From assembly GCA_036381275.1 (NCBI GenBank), contig DASVDC010000008.1:1-64000 (forward strand): DNA of 64,000 bases, in the 5' to 3' direction. Source of the DNA: UBA7803 sp036381275 (GTDB lineage: Bacteria > Pseudomonadota > Gammaproteobacteria > Pseudomonadales > Azotimanducaceae). Under the pieces are notes generated by a model. The model worked only from the letters and a program-made list of their open reading frames with translations, was not told where the DNA came from and did no database searches. A program made the translations under genes and the position numbers. Shown here piece by piece: positions 33,436-43,085 of this stretch; the stretch's first letter is position 1, and the number at the start of each line of letters is the position of its first letter.

Positions 33436-34893
33436 CTAGGCCTTCCGCCGACGGATGAGATCGGCGGCGGCCCGGGCGGCGGATGAAACGGCGTCCTCGA
33501 CATCGCTCCGAGTGGTACGGTGGTTCGTGATCGCCGCGCGCAGCACCACGCTTCCGTCGATCCGCGTCGTCGAGAACACGGCGTCGCCTGCGAGCTGCAG
33601 AAGCTGCGCAACACGGGTGTTGAGCCGGTCCTGAGCCTCCGGTTCCCAGTCGGACGGGGCCGCGCTGAAGCAGCATACGTTGAGTCTGACCGGGTGGGCC
33701 AGCCGGAGGCCCGGGTCGGCGTCGACACAGGACGCCATGTGCGCGGCGAGCTCACAGTTCCGGGTGATGGCTCGGGAAAACGCCTCCGCCCCGTGGGCGC
33801 GCAGCGCGGCCCACACCTTGAGCGCGCGAAATCCGCGGGAAAGATCGACGCCGTAGTCGCAGAACCACGGCTCGCCTCCGCCCAGACCTTCGCTCTGGGG
33901 CGTCAAGTAATCGGGCCTCGCGGCGAAGGCCGCGCGATGGGCCGCTTCGTCCCGGATCAGCACCGCGCCGCAGTCGTATTGCACGTACATCCACTTGTGG
34001 AAGTCGAAGGCCAGCGAATCGGCCCGCTCGATTCCGCGGGTGAATTCGTTCCACGGCGCGCGGGCCAGGCGCGCCCACGCACCGAAAGCGCCATCCACGT
34101 GGAACCAGAGCCGGTGCTCGCCGCAGAAGTCGGCGATGGCGTTCAGGTCGTCGAATTCGCCGAGGTCGACGGATCCGGCCGTGCCCACGACGCAGAATGG
34201 CCGCAGGCCCTGCCCGCGATCCCGGGCCACCATGGCCTCGAGCCGGTCCATGTCCATGGCGCCGTCGCGGCCGCGAGGTACCCGCCGCAGCGAGTCGCTG
34301 CCGAGCCCCAGCAGCTCCAGCGCCTTTGCCGCCGCGTTGTGTACGCCTTCGGCTCCGTAGGCGACCAGCCTCGGCAGGTCCCGAATGCCCTCGGCGCGGC
34401 TCTTCGCGCCCAACGCACGGGTGCGCGCGGCCGCCAATGCGATGACCGTCGCCTGAGACGTGCCCGTCACCAGTACCCCGCTGGCCCCGTCGGGAAAACC
34501 GAAGCAGCGCCGACACCAATCGATGACCTCCCGCTCGACGTAGATGGCGCCGTGATCACGGCCGCCGCAGTTGCTGTTCATCGTGGATGCGACGAGCTCC
34601 GCCAGCAGGGCGACCGGCAGGCCCGTCCCGTGCACCCAACCGAAGAACCGCGGATGGATGTTGCCGGTGGCGTAGGGGAGGATGTTCTCGATCAACTCGT
34701 CGACGAGGACGTCGGTGCCGCGGCCACCGGGGGCGTCCCCGAGCGTGAATCGACGGTCAGCCTCGTTGACCGGTTGCCAGGGGTGCTCCCGCACGCGGGC
34801 GAGGTGGTCGATGCAGGCGTCCAGCAGGCGGTGGGCCTGTGAGCGGAAATCTTCCCAGTCATCCGGGTCGAGGAGCGATCTCTCGGCAGTCAT
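33436..34893 (-). CDS. PLP-dependent group II amino-acid decarboxylase
   Basis: 485 residues from the ATG at 34891-34893, overlapping the upstream stop (ATGA). It is a group II (aromatic-L-amino-acid type) decarboxylase: HPRFFGWVHGTGLPVALLAELVAS, GVLVTGTSQATVIALAAARTRA, VVGTAGSVDLGEFDDLNAI, the cofactor-stacking and aspartate region WFHVDGAFGAW, and the Schiff-base lysine K300 in DFHKWMYVQYDCGAVLI. It releases CO2 from an amino acid to give an amine, or an aldehyde in some relatives; substrate not predictable. It is unusual inside a glycosyltransferase cluster and coupled to a second PLP enzyme and an asparagine-synthetase-like ligase. Confidence 0.93.
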   Translation of the reverse strand: MTAERSLLDPDDWEDFRSQAHRLLDACIDHLARVREHPWQPVNEADRRFTLGDAPGGRGTDVLVDELIENILPYATGNIHPRFFGWVHGTGLPVALLAELVASTMNSNCGGRDHGAIYVEREVIDWCRRCFGFPDGASGVLVTGTSQATVIALAAARTRALGAKSRAEGIRDLPRLVAYGAEGVHNAAAKALELLGLGSDSLRRVPRGRDGAMDMDRLEAMVARDRGQGLRPFCVVGTAGSVDLGEFDDLNAIADFCGEHRLWFHVDGAFGAWARLARAPWNEFTRGIERADSLAFDFHKWMYVQYDCGAVLIRDEAAHRAAFAARPDYLTPQSEGLGGGEPWFCDYGVDLSRGFRALKVWAALRAHGAEAFSRAITRNCELAAHMASCVDADPGLRLAHPVRLNVCCFSAAPSDWEPEAQDRLNTRVAQLLQLAGDAVFSTTRIDGSVVLRAAITNHRTTRSDVEDAVSSAARAAADLIRRRKA

Positions 34894-37034
34894 CGCGGCT
34901 TCATCGCATCCGGGTTCGAGGCAACACGCCACCAGTACGAAGCGAGCAGCTCGACCTTGGCGATCGCGCGCGTGGCGTCGGCGATCTCCGATTCGAGCGC
35001 CGCTTCCCTCGCGATCTCCGTGTCGGCCTGCCCCACGATCGTGAAGAACCGAGCCCCGAGGACCAGACGGAGTACGGTCGTCGGTGTTTCCGCGGAGCCG
35101 AGGGTCACAGGCTGGCCGATGTGCACGGGCTGGCGGGCCAATGCTTCTTCGACCGCGGAAATCGGTTGGAGCAAGGAAGCAACGTCCTTGTTCAGAAGCT
35201 CGAAGAGATGTCTGCATTCGGCTTCATTCAATGGGCTGAGCTCGCCCGAATCGCGCTTGCCGAGCACGGCGAACGACAGGATCGAATGTTGCGCGATCAC
35301 CTTTGCCAGCTCGGTGGTCGGCGGCTCGACGAGCGTCAGCGGATGCAGATATCGGCTCGCCGACATCTTCGCCAGCAACGCATCACGGAAGCGGGAAGCG
35401 ATCTCGAGGCGGAAATCCTCGGGCAGCTCCAGAAACAGGCTGGCCTCGATCAGCGCCGGCAGCCAGCGGAACAACGGCCCATAGCTCCGGTGGCACGCGG
35501 AGGGCGCGGGCGGTGGACGCCAGTCGGCCAGCCAATCGGCCAGCGCGGCGACGGCCGGCGAGCGCTTCAGCGCGTCGGCGATGGCCGGTGCGCGGGATCG
35601 CATCGAAGCCGGCAGCAGCAGCGCGCCCGAGAAAGGTGGGCCGGTGAGGAACTTCGAGCCGGTGACCTGAACCATGCAGCCCTTGCGAACGAGCTCGCCG
35701 AGGATCTGGAAGTTCGCCCGCAACTGGCATGCGTCCACCACGACGTCGATGCTCTCGCCGCGCTCGGCTACGAGCTCCGTCACCGCTTCGAAATCGGGCG
35801 CGTAGAGATCCGTCTTCGAAGACATCAGGACATGGACCAGGAGGTGATGACCTTCCGCGAGGCAGGCACGACACGTCTCGAGGAAGCGCCTGTTCACGGC
35901 AGCGGCAGGCAACGGCCGGCCTCGCGGATCGCGTATGGGTATCTCCCGAACGGCGATGCGGGCGTCCGGCCAGACCGCGGTGCCTTTCGAGATTCGCACG
36001 CCGGCCGCGTCGGTATCGTTGGACCAGCGTCCGCTCGCGGCCGCACGGACGCCCGTTCCGGATTCGTCGGGAGCGATCAGCACGTTGACCAGTGGCTTTC
36101 CGCCGGCACCGGCCAGTCCGACCAGCACGGCGAGCAGTTCGGAATCCGTGCCGGACGGCGTGATCGCGACGTCGCTCTCGCTTCCGTTCAGCCCGAAGAG
36201 ACCGAGGATTCTCTGTCCGATGGCCTCGGCCAGGCGGGAGCGCGCGTCCTGCTCGGACAGGCTTCCGTCGCTGACCGCCGCCAGCAGATCGCGGCGAAGC
36301 AGGTCGCACAGGGAGAAACCGTAATCCGTGATGGCGGATGCGGTGGACGAGGAAAAATGCACGGCTTCGGGCCGCGGTCGCGGCGGAACGCCGTAGCGGT
36401 TGGATCCGGTGCGGCGGTCGATGAGCAGCCGGCTGTCACCGCCGCTGGCCAGAATGTGCTCCATCGGGTAGCACAGTTCCGTGGGCTCACCAACGAAATC
36501 TGGCTCCCCGGGCCGGTAGTCCACGCCGACGAGGCGGGCGAGCCAGCGCAGTACGTCGTCGTCGATCCGGTCCGGAATCCCGTTCAGAAGCGCGGCCCGC
36601 ACGGCTGGATCCGTGACGGCCAGCAGGCGCTCTCGTGACGGGTCGTCCAGTGCGTCGATCAGCGCCCGGCCGTAGCGAGCGAGACGCGACAGTCGGAGCT
36701 TCTCACCGGAGGATTCCCGTGCATGGTGTGCCTCGAGCCCCCAGCGGGCGGCGGCCGACAACGCGGCAGGATCGAAGATCAGCGTCGACGAGAGCTGAAT
36801 CAGCCCGGGTGCCCGGAGCATGAACGGCGCATCCTGGAAACTTCCCAGCGCGTAGTGAGCCCCTCCGGACGTGAGGATCGCGTCCATCGCCGGATCGTTC
36901 TCGAGGCTTCTGCGAAGGAGAGGATGCGGTACCAGCGTATCTCGAGCCGCCGCGCCGAAATGACGGGCATCCGACGCGATCCCGATTGCTGCGCAGAGGT
37001 TGCGATAGAACGGCAGGATTTTCTGCGGGTTCAT
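34890..37034 (-). CDS. PLP-dependent fold-type I enzyme, large, function unknown
   Basis: 714 residues. The central part (about 215-540) has fold-type I landmarks: HFSSSTASAITDYG, a phosphate-binding ITPSGTDSELLAVLVGLAG, the Asp that pairs with the pyridine ring in IDVVVDACQLRANF, and the probable Schiff-base lysine K461 in VTGSKFLTGPPFSGALLL. This is close to class V aminotransferase/desulfurase-like enzymes. An approximately 200-residue N-terminal region and a C-terminal arm are not recognised. Reaction unknown. Its stop overlaps the decarboxylase start (ATGA) and it starts 12 bases after the asparagine-synthetase-like gene, so the three are made together. Confidence 0.8.
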   Translation of the reverse strand: MNPQKILPFYRNLCAAIGIASDARHFGAAARDTLVPHPLLRRSLENDPAMDAILTSGGAHYALGSFQDAPFMLRAPGLIQLSSTLIFDPAALSAAARWGLEAHHARESSGEKLRLSRLARYGRALIDALDDPSRERLLAVTDPAVRAALLNGIPDRIDDDVLRWLARLVGVDYRPGEPDFVGEPTELCYPMEHILASGGDSRLLIDRRTGSNRYGVPPRPRPEAVHFSSSTASAITDYGFSLCDLLRRDLLAAVSDGSLSEQDARSRLAEAIGQRILGLFGLNGSESDVAITPSGTDSELLAVLVGLAGAGGKPLVNVLIAPDESGTGVRAAASGRWSNDTDAAGVRISKGTAVWPDARIAVREIPIRDPRGRPLPAAAVNRRFLETCRACLAEGHHLLVHVLMSSKTDLYAPDFEAVTELVAERGESIDVVVDACQLRANFQILGELVRKGCMVQVTGSKFLTGPPFSGALLLPASMRSRAPAIADALKRSPAVAALADWLADWRPPPAPSACHRSYGPLFRWLPALIEASLFLELPEDFRLEIASRFRDALLAKMSASRYLHPLTLVEPPTTELAKVIAQHSILSFAVLGKRDSGELSPLNEAECRHLFELLNKDVASLLQPISAVEEALARQPVHIGQPVTLGSAETPTTVLRLVLGARFFTIVGQADTEIAREAALESEIADATRAIAKVELLASYWWRVASNPDAMKPR

Positions 37035-37046
37035 GGCTGCCGCCGG

Positions 37047-38534
37047 TCATTTCCGTGCGGGTGCCCGTGGAGGGTACCGCCGAGGGTTGATCGGGATGTC
37101 GGACAGCTCGGGCAGGAGGCCGTTCAGCAGCTCGCGCAGGTGCCCGCTGGTACAGCGCACTTCGTCGGGGACGCCCATGAAGGCGCGTACGATCTCGCGA
37201 CTGTTGAACGCGATGACCGTGTCGAAGCTGACGTCGGACTCGGTGACTACTCCGGACTGCCAGGCTCCCATCCGGTGCTCGACGAAATACAGGTCCCACG
37301 GGCTGGCTCTGCCGATGGTGCTTTCGAAATCGCTGACGGCGACGTAATGGTCGAAAGCCGGCCGTACGTGCTTCAGCCTGGTCGGGTCGATGCGGGCCGC
37401 GTGCTTGTAAACGGCGGTCATCGTTTCGGCACTGGCCGGACCCTCGAGTCCGTGCCGTTTGTGCAGATGCTCGAAGAGGTTCGAGCGGGTGAGCTCGAGG
37501 AGGTTGCTGCGGATGTGCAGATAGCGATGTTGCCCGAGTTGGTGGTGATAGGCGCAGGCCACCTTCGGCTTGTGCTGAATGATGGCGTTGCACGAGATGG
37601 CCGCCCTCACGGTCCCGTTCACGACGAATCGGTCGGAGTAGTCGACCAGGAAATGATCGAGGCGGAGCCGCTTCGCCACGTCGCTCGCGACTCTGGCTTC
37701 CAGGTGATCTTCGGGCCGCCCGACGTAAGTGAAGAACTTCAGCTTCCGCCACAGACCGCGGCTGGCCGCCAGGGTCGTGCGGCTGTCGAGCCCAGCGGTA
37801 AGCGACAGCACCAGATTATGACGCGCAGCCAGAGCTCTGATCGTGGTGGCGGCCCGATCGAACGCCAGCGCCCAGGCGTCTTCGATTCCCGTCTCGGGAA
37901 CCCTGGCAGCGGGGAAGAACCGATGCAGTTTGCCGTCGGCAATCGCCAGCTCGCAGTTGGGAGGGAGGCGGAACACGGACTCGAACGGGGTGTCGATTCC
38001 GGGATGGCCCCAGCGGAGCGGGCGCCTGCGCCGGACGGCCGTTCCGGTGGCCGCTCGGGCGACCAGCTCGGCATGGGACCCGGCAACGACGCCCCGATCG
38101 GTGGCTGCGTAAAACACCGAGCGTAGTCCTATCGCGTCCGTCTGGATCCTGAAGTCGCTTCCACGGCCGTGGATGACCACGAAGCGGCCGACGAGCTTGT
38201 CGATTTCCGGTTGCCGGGTGGCCCGATGCTTCGCCAGATGATCGGCGACGCCCTGCAGATCGAGATCGGAGCGGTCCGGATGAACGGCCTCACCGATCAG
38301 CGCCAGGGCTTCTTCGCCTTGCCTCGCGATGGCGAAGCGCGTCGCCGGATGCACGGAGAGCGGCAGCGGGAACCCGGTGCTCCGAAAATGCTCCGCGGCC
38401 GGGCCGGCCGCCGCGCCGACCAGGAAGCCCAGCACGTATCGCAGATCTCCGGTCGGCTCCCGGCCGTGGGTAACTGCGGCAGTTGGGCGTGTCGACGAGT
38501 TGAACAGCGCGGAGAGGCGGGAGCGAAGCGTCAT
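37047..38534 (-). CDS. asparagine-synthetase-like amide ligase without glutaminase cysteine
   Basis: 495 residues. The ATP pyrophosphatase domain (about 215-440) has the PP-loop SLTAGLDSR (244-252) and FTYVGRPEDHLEARVASDVAKRL. The N-terminal half keeps the end of a class II glutaminase fold (LVGRFVVIHGRGSDFRIQTDAIGLRSVFY, 114-142) but lacks the Cys2 nucleophile (it starts MTLRSR). It may therefore take an amine or free ammonia rather than glutamine nitrogen, as beta-lactam synthetase-like relatives do. It would adenylate a carboxylate and form an amide. Next to an amino-acid decarboxylase this suggests joining an amine to a carboxylated sugar or lipid; that is inference. Confidence 0.85.
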   Translation of the reverse strand: MTLRSRLSALFNSSTRPTAAVTHGREPTGDLRYVLGFLVGAAAGPAAEHFRSTGFPLPLSVHPATRFAIARQGEEALALIGEAVHPDRSDLDLQGVADHLAKHRATRQPEIDKLVGRFVVIHGRGSDFRIQTDAIGLRSVFYAATDRGVVAGSHAELVARAATGTAVRRRRPLRWGHPGIDTPFESVFRLPPNCELAIADGKLHRFFPAARVPETGIEDAWALAFDRAATTIRALAARHNLVLSLTAGLDSRTTLAASRGLWRKLKFFTYVGRPEDHLEARVASDVAKRLRLDHFLVDYSDRFVVNGTVRAAISCNAIIQHKPKVACAYHHQLGQHRYLHIRSNLLELTRSNLFEHLHKRHGLEGPASAETMTAVYKHAARIDPTRLKHVRPAFDHYVAVSDFESTIGRASPWDLYFVEHRMGAWQSGVVTESDVSFDTVIAFNSREIVRAFMGVPDEVRCTSGHLRELLNGLLPELSDIPINPRRYPPRAPARK

Positions 38535-38561
38535 GGGCGGAGTGGGCGCCGCATGCGCGGA

Positions 38562-39245
38562 CTAGGCCCCCACGGCTTTCTGAGCGATTCCCCAACCGAA
38601 ACGGCGCTCTTCGTGCCGGTTCTCGTAGCCTCTCGCCGGGACGAGGATTTCCCAGACTTCGCGCACTTGCCTCGCGTTCTTCTCCTCGTCGGAGTATCCC
38701 GCATAGCGTTGCATGTTCTTTCGCGCCGCGGGCGATTTCGCGATGGACCAGTCGAGATCGTCGAAGATGACCCATCCGCCCGGCTTCAGCAGCAGGTCCA
38801 CGAGCAGAAAGGCGAAGCCCGTGCCGTCCCAGGTATGGGCGCCGTCGATGTAGCAGAAATCGAACGATGGGCGGGGCGAGCGGGCGAGCAGTCTCCTCAG
38901 TTCCCAGGTGAAGGAACGGTGCGCATAAACGGGCGTCACCCGGTGGCCGAGCCGAAGCGTCGAGATCACGTCTTCGATGGACGGCTTCCGGTTGCGGGCG
39001 GATTCGAGATCCATCGTCGTCACGTGCCCGCGGCCCCGCTCCTCGAGAATGGCCGCCATGAAGGCCGTGCTCTTGCCGTGGAAGAAGCCGAGCTCGAGCA
39101 GGTCCTCGAGATCGTGGCTTCGTATGAACTCGCGCAGAAATCGCGCCCGCTCGAGATTCATGTACTTCAACCGGCCGAAGTGACGATCGACGTCGTCGAT
39201 GCTGGCGCACGGTTGATCCGACTTGATGGCGGACGAATGCTCCAT
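38562..39245 (-). CDS. class I SAM-dependent methyltransferase (Methyltransf_24-like)
   Basis: 227 residues. Motif I is DLLELGFFHGKSTAFMAAILEE, followed by VTTMDLESARNRKPSIEDVI and the acidic FDFCYIDGAHTWDGTGFAF typical of the Methyltransf_24 group (small sugar or macrolide methyltransferases); then LLLKPGGWVIFDDLDWS. There is no membrane segment. It starts 4 bases after the next methyltransferase gene (39250-39801) and ends 27 bases before the ligase gene, inside the same minus-strand operon. It probably O- or N-methylates a sugar. Confidence 0.88.
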   Translation of the reverse strand: MEHSSAIKSDQPCASIDDVDRHFGRLKYMNLERARFLREFIRSHDLEDLLELGFFHGKSTAFMAAILEERGRGHVTTMDLESARNRKPSIEDVISTLRLGHRVTPVYAHRSFTWELRRLLARSPRPSFDFCYIDGAHTWDGTGFAFLLVDLLLKPGGWVIFDDLDWSIAKSPAARKNMQRYAGYSDEEKNARQVREVWEILVPARGYENRHEERRFGWGIAQKAVGA

Positions 39246-39249
39246 TGGC

Positions 39250-39801
39250 TCAGGTTCTGTATACGTTGATGAGTCGCTTCACGTTGTTGAGCTCGCAGGC
39301 GATGTACGAGAAGTCGGGTTCACGACCGAACCAGCTTCGCATTTTCCGCTCATCGACCGGATCGTGCACATGCCATTTGCAGCTTCCGCGTTTCCATTTA
39401 TACGGCACGGAGACCACGGCAACGTCGGCGACCCGAAGCAGCTTCCTGGCGAACGAGGCGGCGTCGGGAACGTGCTCCAGAACCTGGAAGCAGGTCACCA
39501 TGTCGAACCGGGACTCCGGCTCGTACTGGAGGAAGTCGCAGGTGAGGGACTCTACGCCTTCCGCGACGTAGGGCCTGCGAAGATCGACGGAGACGAGGCG
39601 CTTGGCCGCAGCCCGGTGCCATTCCAACGTGGGCGTCGCATTCGAACCGACGTCGAGGACGGAAATCGGTTCGCCGTACTCGAGCTCGCAGATCTGCCGG
39701 GCGGCAAACAGGTAGATCGAATCCTTCCGGCGCTGCCAGTAGTTGCCGCGCTTGGTCTTTTCACGGATTCTGGCGAGGTGCTTCTTCAGGTTCGCGACCA
39801 T
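39250..39801 (-). CDS. class I SAM-dependent methyltransferase, short
   Basis: 183 residues from the ATG at 39799-39801, 2 bases after the large glycosyltransferase stop; longer in-frame starts lie inside that gene. SAM motif I is PISVLDVGSNATPTLEWH, motif II VSVDLRRPYVAEG, and the later core FDMVTCFQVLEHVPDAASFARKLLR with VVSVPYKWKRGSCKWHVHDPVD. The VLEHVPD pattern is common in methyltransferases of polysaccharide clusters. The N-terminal HLARIREKTKRGNYWQRRK is basic and could bind an anionic acceptor. Substrate unknown. Confidence 0.86.
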   Translation of the reverse strand: MVANLKKHLARIREKTKRGNYWQRRKDSIYLFAARQICELEYGEPISVLDVGSNATPTLEWHRAAAKRLVSVDLRRPYVAEGVESLTCDFLQYEPESRFDMVTCFQVLEHVPDAASFARKLLRVADVAVVSVPYKWKRGSCKWHVHDPVDERKMRSWFGREPDFSYIACELNNVKRLINVYRT

Positions 39802-39803
39802 CG

Positions 39804-42800
39804 CTATTGGCCTCCTGTTGCGGAAAGCTCCCGAGCCTCGGCGATCGTTGCCCTCTGCCTGTCCGCCGCCTCGAGCAACGCCCCGAGGCGGTCGGGGAAT
39901 GCGGACAAGCCGCAGTTCTTCAGCACGAAGGATCGGCCGGCCTCGGCACGTTCGAGGTACCTGTCCTTCGAGCGCCACAAGTCAGCCACCACGCCCGGAA
40001 CCTCTGAAGGCCTGGCGTAGGTGGCGGCATCGCCGAAGGTTTCCCGGAATTGGGGCGGCAGGATCGCCGGAATCCCGAGCGCCATGGCTTCCATGACCGC
40101 GCGCCCGAACTCCTCGATGTACTGCTCGTGCGGGTAGTGGAGGAATATGTCGAGGTCCCCGAGGAACTCCTGCGCTGACATTTCGTCCCACGGCACGATC
40201 GTCCAGTTGCGCGGACGTTCCCCGAGGAGTCCAACAGCACGCTCTGCGCCGCCGAGGAATCGCACGTCCCATTCCTGACCGACGCCGTACGCCGCGCGCA
40301 ACGCGCAGGGGTCGGAAGGCCATTTCGTGTACGAATCGCGTCCGTGCCGCCCGACCACCGGCCTGCGCCGCTCGGCGCCGCGCCAGCGGATGCGTCGCGC
40401 GCACCAGGAATCGACGTCGATCATCGGGTACCAGGGGTCCGGATACGGAGCCGGGTAACGGCCATCCTGTTCCATCAGCCGCTTGACCCAGTTGGAGATC
40501 GGGATCCAGACGCCCTCGGTGCCGAAGATGGTCCGGAGGTGCGACCGGACACGCAGCGGATCGTACTGTTGATCCTCTCCGGTGACGAGCCGGCTCGCGT
40601 ACTGGTTGACGATGATCGCCAGATGCTTCGTGCTGATGTCGGGCATCGGCTCGATCCGGTACTGCAGGATCGGCGGGTAGCCGACGAGCACGAGCTCCGT
40701 TTCGACCTCGTCACCCGGACCGAGAATATCGATCTCGAAGTCCATGCAGGCTTCGTAGAGCCGCGGTTGCAGCGGCGCATTCGCCGAGAGATCGAACCGA
40801 TTCCAGTGAAAGATCGCCGTTCGTTTGCCGGCCTTGCAGGCGGCGACGATGTAGTTCAGCGTCGATACGAATGCCCCGCCGGGCATCGCGAGATCGGAGA
40901 TCACGACGAGGTCGTACTTACGGTTCGCCTGCTTTCCGAGCAGCCTGTTGCTCGGCGGAACCGGAAACCGGCGGCGCGAGGCGCCCGGATCGAATGGCAA
41001 CTCGTCGCCGTCACCGGTGAGCTGCGAGTGCCAGTATTGGTAGGCGTGCCGGTAGTTGCGTCGCAGCCCGTGGTAGAGACTCCTGAGGTGCGTTGCCTTC
41101 GACCGGGTCAGCGAGCTGTCGTGGGCCAGCGAGAGAGCCAGAAGCTGATGCCGTGGCAGCTTCAGGACGCTCTCGGCGCCGAATACGCGCTTCAGTCTCG
41201 CGAAGAACTCCGCATCGCCGCTGACCCGTACCTCGTCCCATACGCCGATGACGTCGAGCAATTCCCGCCTGAACAGGAGGGACGAGAAGTTCAGATCGAC
41301 CAGGCTGCCCCGGGGTATCCATGGCCCGATGACCTCGAGCTGCTCGCTCACCCGAACCCAATGCGACTTGCTTGCGACGAGGTTGTGACTCGATTCGAGA
41401 GCCGCCACCTGCAGCTCGATCCTCTGCGGATGGGACCAGTCGTCGCTGTCGTGCACGGTGATCAGGTCGCCCGAGGCATGCCGCGCGCCCGTGTTGCGGG
41501 CCGCATAGGCACCGCGGTTCTCCGTCATCCGCACCAGCTTCACGCGCGGGTCGGTTCGAGCGATTTCCTCGACCACCTCCCGCGAGTTGTCGGTGCTGCA
41601 ATCGTCGACGACGACGACCTCCAGATTGCGCCAGGTCTGGTTCAGAAGGCTCGCGATCACCCATCCGATCATCTCGCCGGCGTTGTAGGCCGGGATGATC
41701 ACCGAGACTTTCAGGTGCTGATCACGGTGGCGTGGTCGTGCGGTCGCGGTGATGTTCGACAGATGCAGCGGATCGTGCGGCCTGATCTTCTGAAGGGGCG
41801 CGAGCCCGGCGGAAACGTAGAGCTCGTTGATCAGGCGGAGCTGAGCCGCGTCCGCCTGGGCGGCCGATGCGCCGCGCTGCAGCGCAAGGTGTCGCGCAAC
41901 GGTGGACCTGAGGAGGCGGAAGTCGATCTCGAGCCGCTTGCGCCTGTGCTTGCGGACCTGCTTCTTCAGGAGCGCATCGGCCGCGTCGAAGCGCTGCAGT
42001 TTGATGAGGCACTGGGCTTCCGCGAGCGCAATGTCCGCCCGATCGTTGCCGCCCGAGCGCTTCGCGAGCTCGAGGTCGTCCAACGCTCGCCCGTAGTCGC
42101 CCTCGACGTAGAACCACTGGGCGAGATACCACGCCGCATTGCGGCGCTCTCGCGCCGAGGTGCTCGCGTCGCTCTCGAGCTTCTCCAGCGCGGGAACCGC
42201 ATAACGGGCGAAGCCGCCCCAGAGCTTCGTTTGCAGCTTGTCGGCCGAGAACCGCCAAGGCAGCTCGCCGGAATCATCCGGCGTCGAAGCGGCCGGCGTC
42301 GCTGCCGACGGCGCTCGCTCGATGGCGACGGGCCGGATCGGGCTTTCGAGCGGCTGGCGCTGACCGCCCTCTGCCGGTCGGGCGTCGATCCTGAGGACGC
42401 AGAATCGTTCGTCCTCACGAGCGACTCTCAAGGTGATGTCGCCGGATCCTCCTTCCACGAGCCGAACGGACCGGCCTGGACTCAACGTCAGCCTGCGAAG
42501 CGCCAGATTGCGGAGCCGCTCGAGTTGATCGACCGTGCGTCCATTCGATTCCGTGGGCTCGGGCCGTAGCGTCTGCACCGTGATCGTTACGTTCCGCCCG
42601 GCCTCCGCGCAGATCGCCGACATCCAGACGTCCGCACCCTCGGCGCATCGAATCCGAACGGTCTGCGGCTCCCGCGTGAGCGGAATCCACGTGCCGCCCG
42701 CCTGCGTGACGGCGATGGCGCGCGCGGCTTCTGCGTCGGAGGCGGGACTCGAAGCGGCCGTCGGCTGCCGCCGATGCCGGACGACCAGTCGCCACAGTGC

Positions 42801-43085
42801 GATCGGCAACCGGACCCATCCGGCGGGCGATCGGCCGTGGCGAACCAGCAACGCACCGACCTGATACGAAAACGAGTTTCGAAGGTGCGCCTCGGCCTCG
42901 CGCGCGGCCAGCAGGTTCCTCTGCGCGTGATGCGCACGGCCGTGAACCTGCGCGATACAGGCGAATGCCTCGTTCAGCCGCTCTCGCGCCGCGTGGAGCT
43001 CCTTCTCGAGGTCCGCGGCGGGTTCTGCTTCGGAGGCGATATCGCGATGCCTGGCCTCCGGCGCTCGAGCGGTGTCCTCATTCAT
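39804..43085 (-). CDS. large bifunctional glycosyltransferase (coiled coil - TPR - GT2 - GT4)
   Basis: 1093 residues. N-terminal helical region about 20-75; an all-beta-like stretch about 120-240; TPR-like repeats about 285-400, introduced by QTKLWGGFARYAVPALEKLESD; GT2 domain 460-670 (VSVIIPAYNAGEMI, VVVVDDCSTDNS, ITVHDSDDWSHPQRI); GT4-type domain about 725-1070 with the nucleotide-sugar motif EEFGRAVMEAMALGIPAIL (from 991). The two catalytic domains suggest two consecutive transfers. The TPR-GT2 block is a paralogue of that in the gene at 30550-33372, where the GT4 part is truncated. It is first gene of a run of seven tightly packed minus-strand genes; a TATACT hexamer lies about 75 bases upstream. 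Confidence 0.88.
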   Translation of the reverse strand: MNEDTARAPEARHRDIASEAEPAADLEKELHAARERLNEAFACIAQVHGRAHHAQRNLLAAREAEAHLRNSFSYQVGALLVRHGRSPAGWVRLPIALWRLVVRHRRQPTAASSPASDAEAARAIAVTQAGGTWIPLTREPQTVRIRCAEGADVWMSAICAEAGRNVTITVQTLRPEPTESNGRTVDQLERLRNLALRRLTLSPGRSVRLVEGGSGDITLRVAREDERFCVLRIDARPAEGGQRQPLESPIRPVAIERAPSAATPAASTPDDSGELPWRFSADKLQTKLWGGFARYAVPALEKLESDASTSARERRNAAWYLAQWFYVEGDYGRALDDLELAKRSGGNDRADIALAEAQCLIKLQRFDAADALLKKQVRKHRRKRLEIDFRLLRSTVARHLALQRGASAAQADAAQLRLINELYVSAGLAPLQKIRPHDPLHLSNITATARPRHRDQHLKVSVIIPAYNAGEMIGWVIASLLNQTWRNLEVVVVDDCSTDNSREVVEEIARTDPRVKLVRMTENRGAYAARNTGARHASGDLITVHDSDDWSHPQRIELQVAALESSHNLVASKSHWVRVSEQLEVIGPWIPRGSLVDLNFSSLLFRRELLDVIGVWDEVRVSGDAEFFARLKRVFGAESVLKLPRHQLLALSLAHDSSLTRSKATHLRSLYHGLRRNYRHAYQYWHSQLTGDGDELPFDPGASRRRFPVPPSNRLLGKQANRKYDLVVISDLAMPGGAFVSTLNYIVAACKAGKRTAIFHWNRFDLSANAPLQPRLYEACMDFEIDILGPGDEVETELVLVGYPPILQYRIEPMPDISTKHLAIIVNQYASRLVTGEDQQYDPLRVRSHLRTIFGTEGVWIPISNWVKRLMEQDGRYPAPYPDPWYPMIDVDSWCARRIRWRGAERRRPVVGRHGRDSYTKWPSDPCALRAAYGVGQEWDVRFLGGAERAVGLLGERPRNWTIVPWDEMSAQEFLGDLDIFLHYPHEQYIEEFGRAVMEAMALGIPAILPPQFRETFGDAATYARPSEVPGVVADLWRSKDRYLERAEAGRSFVLKNCGLSAFPDRLGALLEAADRQRATIAEARELSATGGQ

